The notes under the pieces are model-generated. The model saw only the letters and a list, made by a program, of their open reading frames with translations, had not been told where the DNA came from and did no database searches. 64,000 bases of DNA from Macropodus opercularis. Lineage: Eukaryota > Chordata > Actinopteri > Anabantiformes > Osphronemidae. The stretch spans positions 1,116,501 to 1,180,500 of the forward strand of contig CM061097.1 of assembly GCA_030770545.1 (NCBI GenBank), read 5' to 3'. The translations under genes were made by a program, and so were the position numbers. Positions 38,886 through 51,571 of this stretch are shown here, piece after piece; within the stretch, counting starts at the first letter, position 1; the number at the start of each line of letters is the position of its first letter.

Positions 38886-38948
38886 AGAGGAGAGGAGAGG
38901 AGAGGAAGGAGGGAAAGGAAAGGAAGAAAATAAAATAAAACTAAAAAA
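38886..38948. repeat. Purine-rich then A-rich low-complexity tract
   Basis: AGAGG-type purine repeats pass into GGAAA and then A-rich TAAAA units. Low complexity, no gene. Confidence 0.8.
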
Positions 38949-41900
38949 ATACACTAAACAGACCCCAGAAAATGAGCAGATTCCCAGGAAGGGAAGCGGG
39001 AGTTTCCAGGACGGAGTTCAGCCTGTCGTTCACCCAGTGCAGCTCTGTCGCCTCAGTCTCAGCGTTCACCAGAAACAGTTGCTCAGGCCCCAAAGCTTCT
39101 CACGTCATCTCAAATGATAATTCACACAGTTCCTTGGAAAATGTGACTCTTGAAAAGTAAGAACTTTGGGGGAAACACGTCTAATACAATATGATAAAGA
39201 AGCAGCATGTGTGAGGGAGTTTTTGTGTAAAAGTTGTGACTGGTCATTTATCTGTTACGTAACACTGCTCTGTTACTAAATCCCATCAATATTTTAGCAG
39301 CTGTCACTTTGTTAGGACTAATATCCTATGTAGCTTTCATCAAATTGCCATTTGGACGCGACACTGTTGCTAGGAGACGGCGCGAAAACACAACTGAGGC
39401 TCGGTGTGTGTTAGCGATGGTGGCGATGTGTCACCTGGTCATTCTGGTCCGTTCTGCTCCACAGGCAGCAGCTGGGCCGTCGGAGCACGTTGTTATGAAT
39501 TTAGCCCAAGAAGCAAATCCAGGTTCAGGGAAATGCCCAGCGCGCCCAGTCCGGTCCAACCGGGCTCACGGAAACTTCTGAAACATGAGCTGGACTCCCA
39601 GGATGGCGAGCGTCAAATTTAAAAGCCTTATCAGTTCATGACAGTAATCTTCAACTTCACTCCAACTTTAAGTACTTAGCTAAAATTAGCGTAGCATTGT
39701 GGCTGAAAGATGAGCTCGGTGGAACAAGTTTGCAAATATACAAAGAAAGTTGGTCTAAATTAGAGCCTTTCACAATTTAAGCCTTTCCCAACTGAGAACA
39801 AGGATGTTTTCCTAAATGCGAACAATCCTGATTTTTCTGGGAGAATTCAACTGGAGAGCAGAGACACAACCTCCAGCTCAGCAATTCACACTTTTGGCAA
39901 GTGTTTACGACCGAGCCGCTGCCACAGGGTTGCCTCTAATGTCAGCTCCTTTATAAACTAATCAACAACAAGTGTCTGGCTCCTATTTTGAGCAGGGTCA
40001 AAGACAGTTTCTCACTGTGAAGTGTGTTTATGTCCTGACGGCAGCTCTACAGGCTGCACACGAGTAAAAACCCAGAATAGCAGCAGAATTCTGCCCGACA
40101 GGCTGTATCTGCTGAGAAACCTGACTCAGCAGGTGGCAGGACGCCGCCGTGCTACGTTTGTTAGCTTTCCCTTTCCGTGTCCTAATTCTCTCTCCGGCTA
40201 AGGACACTGTGCTATTTTAGAAGTCACTGGGGTTTCACCTACAGGCACGTGGGTCCTCTGTGATGTTTGGAACATAGCATGATAGAACACAGCACCACCG
40301 ATGGCCCAGAAACCGCGTTGGGCCACACAAAGAGCAAACTATTGGCCCACAAACCACAGGCTGGAGTCAGCGAACGCTGAAATGGGGCGACGTGTGCTCG
40401 GACCCACTGAAAGAAGAGTGTCCACAAAGGCACAGAATATGTCACAGCACGGGGTGAGTGGGTTTTCAGAGCTGGAGGATGAGCAACGTCTTGCATGTTT
40501 GGAGGCAGAGGAGTGAAATACCAAGAGACTGGAAGGTTTGGATGCCCTGCCCTGCAGACAGCTTGGCCTCCTCAAGCCCCGCTGCACCTGTTGTTTTTCA
40601 GGAGTGTCTGACGAGGGGGGCGTCGGTGCTCCTTGTGACTCAGGAGAATCTGAGCGGGCATTAAAAGGGAGGAGTGAGCGAGTGAGATGGGAGCTGCGCT
40701 ATGATTCAGCTGTGGCTAAAAAAGGAAAGTGAGCAACTTCCACCGGGGACCGGCGGTGTAAAATAAGACGAGTGGTGAAACGGCGCTGCTCGTTGGCGTT
40801 ACAGCAGGATGGATGCGACCCAGGACCTTGGAGAGACAGTTGCATAATGAACACGTCCAGCTTCTCCTTGCATAACATGCGTATTGGATGTGCCACAAAC
40901 AGAGCAAATAGTATTCAATCACAAACACGAAGCGGCATCAGAGCAGCTGGGTCTCATTTTGAAGAGCACCGTTGGTTGTGGAGAATACAGATGCAGACAG
41001 TGACTGGATCTGAACACGTGTGAGCTGAAACGGGTTAACTAGCAACTCTGCACTGACCCTGCACAACAAGCAGCCACTGTCATGAATAAATGAGAGTCCT
41101 GCACACTCCTGTTAGTGTCCACGTGTAGGGTTACTGCTCATGTGTTGCCTTTAAGTGACGTTTCACAGACTACCACAGGATTTATTTATTTGATCCACAG
41201 TCTCTGTGACATAACGGGATGGATATTTCTGAAGCTGTCTCCCGTTTCTCCCAGCGAGTTCTCAGAATAGAGCAGAGCTGCTGGCTGCAGGGAGGAAAGG
41301 CAGTAATCTGAGTTGCAGCGTAGTCTTCGTCACTTTATGTGGTGTAGTACATTTCAAACATAGAGGTGTGTTGGTGGAGTCAGCCGGGCCTTACTTTTCT
41401 CCTCGGGTCTAGATCAAGCACAGACAGGTTCTGTGGTATATTGCAGCTGAGGCAGCGCTAACTCTAACCCGACTTCTGTTGAACTTTTCAGACACATCTG
41501 GTGATGAAGTGAGATCTTGAAGGATGGTGGAAAACAATGTGGGTGCATGAAATGCTGCGGATGACAAATAGTGGAAAACAGAGACAGATCAAAAAGGCAT
41601 CTGTCCGAAGCGAACTCTGTGTGACTTCTTGCATGTGGCCCCGCTGACAGCGTGTTGAAGGTTGAAGCCATCTACTCAGGGCTGACGAAGGGTTCTGCTG
41701 ACTGGGATGAGCATGACCTGACTATTACGCTCCCTCCATAGCCTGAATCACCCAAATCAGAGGCTGCTCAATCGCTGCAAAGCATCTGTGCAGGATCTTT
41801 CAGTAATAACAGCAGAGTCTGTGTGTGTGCTGGAATGCTGACCATGCTAGGACTGTGCTCTGGCAGAGATGGGAGCCCAGTGTCTGGCTATCAGATTCAG

Positions 41901-43587
41901 CTCCATCCTAAACATAGGGATCCACAGCACGTCCAGCTCCACTGAGGCTGGTCCAAAACATTTTCAGTTAACAAATTATTATCACTCTGGTTATTGTGGA
42001 TATTTGTTCATTCATAGCTGTAGAAAATTACAAACATGTAAAACTATTACATTTCTGCACATCAGCAAGGTGAGGACAGACTCAAAGCTGAGTTTAGCAG
42101 AGGAATCTGACGTCTGTCTTTCATAGAGGGGCTCGCTTAGAGTGAAGCCGTCTGAAAACTGAGTGACACGCTGTTTATGTGCAGCAGCTGCTGCTGACAC
42201 GCTCCAAGCTGAGGGAGAACCACCACAGGGTAAATGAAGAATTTAAGAGGTCTTGCTTTGCATCATGGCACTTTATTGTGCCCTGCAGCTGTCCAGCGTG
42301 GAGCATTCTGACGGTAAACAACGACAGGGCACCTCTGCTGCCAGTGCCCGGACTGAAGCCAAGCAGCCGTGATCTCGGTTCCTTTCTTCTACTCAATGTG
42401 AATAACAGCGAAACGCAGAGCTGAGTGCTTTGTGTGTCTGTTATGTCACAGCAATGATGTGGCACTGCTGAGAACCTCTGGATCACAGGGGCTTCTGGGT
42501 AGCGGGATTAGCTGGTGAGAGGAAACAGCTGAGGCCTGTGAAGCGTCAGCGCTCACCAACGCTCCCACTGCACACACATACTGTATAAGTGTGCAAGCTA
42601 CGCTTTCCCTCCCTAATCCCCTCCTCCTTTCATTTTTTTTCAATTTGGGGTCAGACACCCACAAAGGCCTGGGTCCACAAAAGGGAGAGAGGGGACAAAG
42701 CCAGCGCTGAGGTGCTTGGTCAAAGCTGACAGGGCTGCTGAGTCATCACTGGCAGCTCAAACCAGATCATTTACAAAAATTCCCAGTCAGGTTCACGAAC
42801 CTGTCGCTGCAGGAGCAGTTGTCCTCTGTTTCAGGCTGATGCCCGCGTGCATTTGATTCCGTTATGTGACCGGACCTTGGCATCCTGCATGAGCCAAACT
42901 GAGCTCAATAGTCAACACACGTTAAATCACTTATTATAAAACCCGACCGACGTGATACGAATGCTGACATGCGCTTTGAAATTGACTGGTCGAGAAATAG
43001 ATTTTTTAAACCCATAAATAGGTCAAGTGTAGGAAAAGAGCATCAAACAACCCCGAACAGCTCCAACACAGGAAAGTTAGACATATTCAAAATGAAGACA
43101 TTACAGAATATTTTGGTCTCGTAGTGATGCCTTTGGCTGTGGGTCAGTGGGTCTGCAGACATTAACTCACATTAACTTCCTGAGTCGTGATTCTTTTCTA
43201 AACTGGTCGTAATGAACATTCACTACTAACACTAACAGAGGCTTGAACTGTCTAGTTAGTGAACCACCTCTAGGGGCGCTGTTGTTCTAGCTTTAGAGGA
43301 TGGTCGGTGCGTGTGCTGTGCGTGCTTTTAATGTGACGCTGTCATGACCCAAATAAAAGGTTTCTACAAGGGGAAACAGCAGGTAATGATTAATCACATG
43401 TTTGTTTTTCTGAAGGAATGCTTTGCTGCATTTCTGTCAACCATTGACTAAGTGTAAATGTCTGAATAAAAAGATGAGGACTGTAATGTAAGTGTACACC
43501 GAGCGCGTGACAGTTCAAAGCTGATGGTGTGGTGGTTTTATGTGGCATCAAATCAAACCTCAGCCCACTGTCGTTTAGAACAAAATA

Positions 43588-43593
43588 TTTATT
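43588..43593 (-). terminator. arrdc3: Likely arrdc3 polyadenylation signal
   Basis: TTTATT on the plus strand reads AATAAA on the minus strand. It lies about 2.76 kb past the arrdc3 stop, which fits the long 3' UTR known for mammalian ARRDC3. No better candidate nearer the stop was noticed, but an earlier alternative site cannot be excluded. Confidence 0.5.
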
Positions 43594-46351
43594 CAAATCA
43601 AAAGAACAAAAACTAGACAAAAGGTTAAATCATTCAGAACATAGCATATTCATAGAATATCTATACATCGTCATGACTGAGAGACAAAACAAAAGACATA
43701 CAAATTGAGAATGCAGAAAATTCAGTGAGTAATATTGCACTTCGTTTCTAAAATGTTCCAGATCCCGACTGTCGGGTTCTTTCTCTATGAACATTTCAGC
43801 TCCCGACTTCAATCAGTCAGGAGTTTAGCTTAGTTTTGACACTGGACTAGCGAGGCCCAAGCAAATGGACTATGGAATTGACAAACCTGAAATAAATGTG
43901 TGAGCTTATTCTTTTCAGCGTAGCTTGATGTCGTTTCCCTACGATAAAATTTTAACGGAAAATGGCAAAGGAATATAACCGGGTCCAAGACGAGTTGACT
44001 GTGGAAGGAGCGGCCTGTCTGCTGTCGTGGGTTACCTAAACGTTTCTCAGAGGGGGAAGGGTGCTGGTCAACAGCTGCCACCCCCAGGCCTGAGGGGGGT
44101 CAGAGGTCAGGGTAACTAATTCAGGAAAGTTACTCGTTAAACTAAAAAGCAAATATGTTAATGCAGAGAAAAACAGCAGTCAACCCTCATCAGAAAAATG
44201 AAGCAATCAACGTCCGTTCATAAAACACTCGCTTCTCAAGGACCCCCCCCCCGTCCCTTTTTGTCCGTCAGAATAAACAGAGGAAGGTTTCAAACTTACA
44301 GGAACAAGCGTTAACGTAGACGCGAAAGCTGAAGAATCCCGAACTGGTCTTTTCTGTGTCAAGGCCACGAAGATAAGATCACTTTAATAGTTTGCAGTTT
44401 GTCGACACTTTCAGAAGCTGTATATCGAGTTGCCAGCTGGATCGTAACGAGCACGTGCGCACGCACACACACAACGCGCATGCCAACCTGGGTCAGCTAC
44501 AGTTAAAACGTAAAAAATAAACTAATCTTAAAAAGCATCCTACACTTCTACAACTGCTTTACTAAAAATCCTCCAGCATAACATGGTTAGTACCAGATGT
44601 TTTTACCCAGACCTTTGCCATCAAATGCTTACATTTTTAATTTTCTTATGAAAAAGTGCTGCTTTCACTTAAGTCTTTGTCAAACCTCTATAGCAGCTGG
44701 TCTTTTGTGTTGAATGAGTCAGAAAACCAATGTATTACTCATGTCAACCCACTGTTACTACTACTCTACTTGTTCTGACCAGTCTGAATAGAAGTTTAGC
44801 AACATCCCCAGCTTTTCACGTGCTGGGTTGCTTCTTAAACTCAGTGCAGTGTCATTCGTTGGTGTTTAGTTTCTTTTTTTTTGCATTCTGGCTTCACTGG
44901 TCTGGTAAATTCTAACTTTATGACCCAGGCAGGTGTAGCAGGACAAAAAGGGAATGTGATTCATGTTGGAAAGCTGCCTCTCTTCTGCTAGTATTTTCTC
45001 ATGTTGGTAGTTTTAAAAAAACGTCATTATTTTTAACAGTGCAACTTGAAAGAAAACCTAAAATGTTTTTTCTCTTTTTTTTCCACAACCGTTTGGCAAG
45101 TGAGAAAACCACCTGAGACAGTGCTTTTTGGGCAGTTATGCAAATCTAGCGCGACCTGAGATTGGGACTAGAGGGGCTGCAGGCTGAGGCTCGTCCCTCC
45201 ACAATTTAGCACCAAGGATCCCACACATGTACACACATCTCTCACCAGCTACAATTTAAGAGGCAAATGCTGGTCTGCAACCCTCCTAGTCTCAATCCAG
45301 AGGAAGTTCAACACAACCAAAGCTAACTGCTAATCTAGGATCGAAGCCAAGTACAAGAACAGAATAACATAACTAAACCTAAAGGAGGGAGGCGACACTA
45401 GGATCCAAGCTGAGGAGGCAACATCTTAAGGAGCTTCCAGATGGAAATCGTGTGCTGCAATTGTGGTTAAAGTCTTGACTAGCTGTTATAAGTCACTGAG
45501 GAAATATAGGGAGGAAAATTCTCAATGTTATTCAGTGCATTGTTCTTGTCCTTTCAGTCTTCAACCAAACAAAAACGAATCCTGTTCTCTGTGTTGCTCG
45601 TGGTTATGCAGAGAAAGGTCTTCCAAGTTAAGCCTGCAGTCTCATATTAGTAGTCTGGTGCGTTACAAGGCGGAAACCAAACTACAAGTGATTATTTTTC
45701 CTCTCAGTCCTCATGAGCCACACAAGTCAAGTAAAGAATAAAATGTGCAAAACAAAATCCCAGGTGAGACAGGAGAACCTAATCTTTGCTCTGTTGTCGA
45801 CTGCAGCTGCTGAAAGCATTCATACACTCAGACAGATCGTGAGGGTTAGAACGTTGTGAATTTTCCTCTCTGGCGATTCTGCTGAAGTCTGGACATGATT
45901 AGTCCTGCCCTTAGTGTAAGGACCACGTCCTTATGTGCCATGAGTACAGAAGAAAGAAGAGAGGAAGGGGAGCTTGGCAGGCAGATCCTTGGTGATTCTC
46001 AGCACTCGTGTCATCAAGGCTCGCTACTAGTGGGCTTTCTCCGCCAGTTCTGACACATGCGTGTTCTTCTGCACATGTCCTGCTCTCAGCATGCAGACAC
46101 AGGAAGGGAGGGACGCCCCAAAGTAGTGACTCCACTCCTGCTGCTTTCACAGAGGAAAGGCAGGAACGGATTTGTCCAACCCAACTTAACTGTGGGTATT
46201 AGTCCAAGTCTTGGTTGGTTGGATAAATGTTTGTACTTCAACAACAACGATGCCGTTGACATGAAGAGGGGAAAAAAACAAGCAAAGCTGAGCCTTGCAC
46301 GCAGATTCCTTTGAGTTCCCCAAACTTCTCAGGGGAATTTCAGGAATACTT
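43588..46351 (-). other. arrdc3: Putative arrdc3 3' UTR
   Basis: About 2.8 kb of AT-rich, non-coding sequence between the arrdc3 stop and its likely poly(A) signal. It includes a run of ten C on the plus strand at 44243-44252 (G on the transcript). No conserved frame is seen. Long, A/U-rich 3' UTRs suit rapidly turned-over arrestin-domain transcripts, but that is inference. Confidence 0.5.
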
Positions 46352-49300
46352 TCAGCGTGACGGACAAGCGTCGAGCCTGCGGTCCTCTGTACGGCTGGTG
46401 TGATCTGGGTTTGGATCGATCTGGAATGAAAAGGAAGACTGTTATTAATGGAAATGCATAAATATCCTTTAATCAGTTTGCAACATGAGAACGAACTGAG
46501 AAAGCGTTGCTCTGTTGTTTGGCGCTCACCTCAGAGTAGAGAGGAGGAGGCTGGAAGCGGAACTCGTGAATATAGGCGAAGAGAGGCCCATCCAGCTCCT
46601 CGCGGGCTGATGGGACGTCCAGACTGACCTGCCTCTGCTCCTCTGTTACGATTTCTGCATAGCTTGGGGGAGCTGCAGAGGGAGAAAAGAAAAACGAGCC
46701 CGTCAGCATTCTCTGGGATAAGATTCAAAACAGGAAACCTACACCTGAAGGAGAGTCCACCGACCTTCAGGCCTCTCAGGCAAACCCATTCCCAGCCAGC
46801 TCATGCTGCACTGGCTGCTGACGCTGGAGGTGCGGGAGCCAAAGGGGTGGAGAGGGATGGTTCCGATTACCAGAGGCAGGTTCAGGGAAAGGTTGATCGC
46901 CCCAGGTATGTCCACGTATACCTGGGCACGGACAAGAGGAGACCACAGCAAGTTAAAGTCTGAAACCAAATAGCCTTCTATTCCTCTGTAAATCAAACCC
47001 TGACAGCCAGGGCAAACGGAGTTGTGCACACATTCAAAAATGAGTGGCTCATTATCCTGAACGTCCCAGAAGAGAGAGTAGCTTACGAGGAAATACTGAG
47101 CTGTGCTGAAAATGATTACTACTAAGAACTAAAGTAAATGAATGACGTCTATGTCTGCAGAGACATGTAACCAGGCCACAAAACTGCATTAAATGAGTCC
47201 AAACACAGCAAAGAGGCGAACCCACCATGAGCGAGTACTCCACTCTGATGATGCTGCAGTCCAGGATGGAGGGTGAGACTGGGGGGATCTTCAGCATCTT
47301 GCCGTTCCACGTCTCCGTCTTGCCCGATGACAGAGACTCTCCTCGCAGGTTTGCCACCAGCTGCTTGACCTCCTTCATTTTCCCTTTGGCATAGAAGGTC
47401 TGAGTCTGGTAGATGGCCGCCTTTGGCACCACCATGCGGGATGAGCAGTTCTCAATCTCGGCAAAGATCTGGATCGACTCTCCTGCAGAGTTAGAGCGGC
47501 CAAAGGAGACGTTAGCTCTCTATTAACAGTGCATCTTCATATCCTGTGTGTAATCAGTGTAATAATCTGCAAGGTGACACTACAGTGTAATTAACTTATC
47601 GTGTTAAAAGATGACTGGTTAACAACTAACTCCTTCTCACCTGGGGTGTATCCCTTCCTTTCGATTTTGGCACTTAGTGAAATAGGACCTGAGGTGCAGA
47701 ACCAACAACAAAGTGTCTTTTCTTTTGTGCCGGCCTGTGGTGACTGCAGACAAAAACACAAAGAGAAACAAAGACGCATTATTTAAAACCGTCTTTATGT
47801 CAAGAGCCCAAGGCCTCAGCGGTTTATAATGTGCTTACCAGCAATAATGGAGTGTTGATGTCAATGTGCTCAAAGACGGTGAATTCCTTCTTGGTCTTCA
47901 TGGGCAGGAGCCACGGCCTGTGGAGTTCTGCCTTCACCCAGTAGCGCACACTTCCATGCTTCCCTTCAAACGAGGTAGCCAAAGGTCTGCGGGGGAGAGG
48001 ACAGGAGGAGAACCGAAGAGGGTCACGACACGCGCGCAAGGCTTTGGTGCTCCCGGATGAACGTGCAGCGGTGAAATGCTTACGTCTGTGGAAGCTCGAA
48101 GCTGAACGCGTACTCATGTCTCCCCGAATGGATAGTGGTGAGTCCTTCCTCCGAGTTATCATCGTCTGAAAAACAAGGAGGACAAGATTCCAAACACATG
48201 TATACCATACCTGGGTAAACTGTTCTACGAAGGCATCTGAAAGTCATACCAAAAAACATAGGGTAGGGGGAGACAAAAGAGAATAGATTGATTTTACTTT
48301 AATATCGGCCGTTATAAATTAATGTATAGAGAGATGAGAAGAACGGATACGTGGAGCACAGAGACGCTGATTGTATGAAAGAGGAAGTGTCAGAAACTGA
48401 GAGTGCAAGGTTGTGCTTTTGCAAGAACAAAGAACTACGTCTGGAAGACACCACTGTGGCAGAGGAGCCTGGGAAAGGAAGAGTCACAGGAACGAGGCAA
48501 ATTAAGCCTCATTAAGAGTCGACCAATGGAAACAGAAGCCATCAGCAAGGACCCGTTTTCCACGTTCTTTGCCAATAAAACGCTTTAATGCTGCTCATGG
48601 AAGCGACGCTTGTAATGTGTGAATGAACACAGCTGCGCTTCAACGTCCGGCTGTGCAACACCCAGCACCGCTGGTGGCCGGAGCCGCCGTGGAGCCGCCG
48701 TGGAGCTGCCAGCTCAGCGCTCCCTCCCTCCAGCGGCAGTGAGGTAAACAAGTGCGGACTGTCAGTCAGAGCGCAGACTCCAGCAGGAGGAGACCGGCCT
48801 GAACCGGTGCGAGCAGCTTCCCGCAGCCGCTCGGCTCTGCTCGGCTCTCATTACGCATTCACTGTGCGACGCCGCTAGCCGCCGCTAGCTTAGCCTCGCT
48901 TTACATCAGCCACAGCAAACTGCGCGCTTTTATCAACGCTTGCCCACCACGTTTGAGTTACGATTTACTATCGCAACTTCAGCCCCAACCCCGTTGATCA
49001 GGAATTAAAACTAGCCGTATTTTAAAGTGCTTTAAAATGACCTCACTCGCCTGCGACACCCTGCAGAACATACCGATAGCAGCAAAGGTGTCACAGGTAT
49101 AAACAAACTAAACACAGAGACGCTTTTACCATCAAAACAACATCATCTTCAAAGGACACAAAGCTGCCGCCAATGAGTCCAATGCATGAATAGAACATGT
49201 ATTCGAGCCGCTGCTTGTCAATGCACTGCAGGTATTTCTGTTCCCGACTCGCTTTTCTCAATTATAAAGTTGCTGCTGTCACTGTCCGCAGCAAAGTGAT

Positions 49301-50116
49301 GTCATTGGCCACACATGAGCACTTCAGCCAATCACACGCCGAGCAGGAAGCTGTAGCGCCGCCCCCTTCCAGTCCAGTTACTGAACAGGATTGAACCGCT
49401 TTGAACAATGGGTGGAAACTTAAGAAAGCTACAAAGAAACAAGCCGTAGGAATAACTGCTGCTTCAAACACACACAGAGACCCTGTGCACACGTCGCTGC
49501 GCGTTATTCCTGCACCGCTCTGTCCTTAAAAACACCTGCAATTTTCTATTCCACTTAAAAACAGTGAAAATGCAGACGCCTCGGCTGCTGTCATTCATTC
49601 TGACACCTGGACACAAACAAGTGACGAAGTAACCGCGTTGATGTAAATGACACAAATTGGACGTTTTAGCGTCAAATAAAAGTTTTCACACACAGCTGTG
49701 ACGCGTTTATTCCACATTATCGCGACTCTCTGCGTCCAAAACAACAGCATCCTCCAGTCAACCTGATCCCAAACAGCACAAAGAGCATCTCGCAGTTTCT
49801 TCTAAACTTCTGCTTGGGGACCAGGGCCCGTCTTACCTCTCTCGTGTCCGATCAAAAGGTCTTTGTGGTTCAGGTATTCCACTTCTTCCGTATAGTTTTG
49901 CGTGTAGGCAGTGTTGGAGCCTGCGTTTCTCGATTCCGTCCAGCGAACTTTTGCAAATCCTTTGGCGTGGATTTTGAGAGATTTCACGCGGATTTCTCCC
50001 GTGACTTCGATGATCACCCTCCCTGAGACGCAGTCCCCGCTGGAGAAAACAGGAACATTGCTGTCATTGAGACAGTCATAGCTTACTGTGAGGCTCTTAA
50101 CCTTTCCTAGCACCAT
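46352..50116 (-). CDS. arrdc3: Arrestin domain-containing protein 3 (alpha-arrestin), 8 exons, 412 aa
   Basis: An alpha-arrestin adaptor that links membrane cargo such as the beta2-adrenergic receptor and integrin beta4 to NEDD4-family ubiquitin ligases on endosomes and the plasma membrane. Exons, 5' to 3' on the minus strand: 50116-49837, 48165-48084, 47986-47839, 47743-47641, 47482-47226, 46921-46765, 46672-46530, 46420-46352. Phases fit and the total is 1,239 nt. The protein starts MVLGKVKSLTVSYDC and the ATG has a near-ideal context (CCACCATGG). The arrestin-N and arrestin-C folds cover about residues 1-320 ('GKHGSVRYWVKAEL', 'KTETWNGKML'). Two PPxY motifs follow, PPSY at 344-347 and PPLY at 385-388, which bind WW domains. 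The last exon encodes only 22 residues, from IDPNPD to CPSR, like the human end. Human ARRDC3 is about 414 aa, so this copy looks intact. Teleosts may carry two copies (a/b); which one this is I cannot tell. Confidence 0.97.
48166..49836 (-). other. arrdc3 intron 1 with a CpG-rich block
   Basis: A 1.67-kb first intron. Its middle (about 48640-48900) is GC- and CpG-rich with an 11-bp direct repeat (GAGCCGCCGTG at 48681-48691 and 48692-48702) and repeated CCGCTAG units near 48870-48890. It may be an internal promoter or enhancer; no exon with matching phase was found. Confidence 0.45.
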
Positions 50117-51571
50117 GGTGGAAAGAGGCTACTGAGACCTTGAATTTAAAAAAGTCTGTGAAAAAATAGTCTCATAAGAAAGAGAGATGCAGTTTCTAGA
50201 CACTGATCAGTATCTCTGCCCTGCACAGAGCAGAAGGCACGACCAGTGGCCTTTTATGCGAGAAGTTCATTGAGATCTGTGAAGGCTGAATAACAGCAAT
50301 GGATGCTGTTATCGTCCGCCTCGCAGCTTGTTGGTCTCCAGTCAAAGACAAGGAAGCTCAGCAGCTCGGCTCACTTTAAGCGACGGGCTCTGTGAAAAAC
50401 AACCCTCCGCGCATGCGCGGGCCTGGCTGCCCCCTCCTTCCGCCTTCTGGAACAAGGCAGAGCGGTGAGCGTGGCTCGCTGCCAGATGACAAGTTTGGTG
50501 AAACAGCTGAAAGACTGCACAAAGAAATGCTCTGCACGGGCGACGTGTACGTGGGATCCACGACTGCGTCTCAGCACCAGTATTGTTTCAGACTCAACAG
50601 AGTTATGCTCGATCATTTTCCTACAAGGAAATAAAATACACGGTTCAGTTCTTTAAGGGATTAATGTGCACGGACGCTTCATAAGCAGCGCATCACCTCC
50701 GAATATTAGAAGGCTTTAATATTATATGTGATAATAAATACGGACTCTGAAACCTCCGTATCCCTGAGCAAACAACTGAAGATGAGAGCTGCGTCTTGTG
50801 TAATGGCTGCGTCGTAGACGGAGAATTGCTGGATGCCACGGAAGCGCGCGAGCAGACTCTCAGAATAATTCCAACATTTGTGTAATGTTGCTGTTTTAAG
50901 ATTGAAACGATCCGAGCGCAAATGGGGGTTGGGATGTCTCATTGTGTTGAACTCGCAGCTGACAGAAAAACAAGTCAGGGGCTCAAAACGCCACCCAGTG
51001 TTCACGAACGGCGTCAGCAACGAGCCGCATAATCACCTGTTGAGCAGCCCTGCGCGTAATAAGCCTCTATTTCAAAAAGCGGAACAGAAAAACGACATTT
51101 GCATATAGTGCGTATTTAAGCGATAGGAAGCGGACGGGCCTCGAATACATTTATAAACAATGCATCACATACGCGAAGTCCTGCTCAGTGCTACGGTGTA
51201 AGTCTACATTTGCAGCAGCCGCATTTTTGCAAGGATAAATGTCGCCCCCTACAGATTTTATTCCGTCACTACATGTCATTTCAGGTGCGACTCAATTTAT
51301 GTACAGGAATATATACACTATTTATACACTGATTAATACTTTGACGTATGGATGCTGGTTGTTGCTGTAGTCACGTTAAACAGATCATCCAGTTAAGTAT
51401 CTTTGCCGGACAGCAATAGTTTAATTTTACGAAGCTCTTATTTTGAAAACTTAAGGTTTACGTGAAGTCCGTCAAACTGGAAAACATCCGCACCTACAGC
51501 TGAAGGGGGACAGTTTTTAAACACGTCCTCTGCTGTCACCCTTTCATCAAACTCTCTTCGTCTACGTCGTC
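50117..51571. promoter_or_regulatory. Divergent arrdc3/arsk intergenic region
   Basis: About 1.45 kb between the arrdc3 start (minus) and the arsk start (plus). The part next to arrdc3 is CpG-bearing and the part next to arsk is AT-rich. It must hold the arrdc3 promoter and 5' UTR and the arsk promoter, but no TATA box or transcription start can be fixed from sequence alone. No coding frame here is convincing. Confidence 0.6.
50409..50418. promoter_or_regulatory. Perfect NRF1-type palindrome GCGCATGCGC
   Basis: A ten-base palindrome identical to the core of the nuclear respiratory factor 1 site, set in a GC-rich patch about 290 bp upstream of the arrdc3 ATG. NRF1 sites are common near CpG-type vertebrate promoters. 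Function is inferred only. Confidence 0.5.

Larger units (their letters stand above)
35286..43569. other. Intergenic region between adgrv1 and arrdc3
   Basis: About 8.3 kb between the converging 3' ends of adgrv1 (plus) and arrdc3 (minus). It holds a (GT)21 microsatellite, a long polypyrimidine tract and a purine/A-rich stretch (listed separately). Open frames are all short, lack splice partners and look random. I see no gene or known RNA here. Conserved enhancers cannot be judged from one sequence. Confidence 0.75.

Noticed and set aside
40239..40664. Several overlapping short frames on both strands in the intergenic region
   Set aside because: Overlap in all frames, GC-rich composition and no domain point to chance open frames rather than a gene.
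43570..46351. AATAAA motifs on the plus strand (near 44270 and 44515) as gene ends
   Set aside because: No plus-strand gene lies upstream of them. They fall within the minus-strand arrdc3 3' UTR and are probably chance AT-rich matches.
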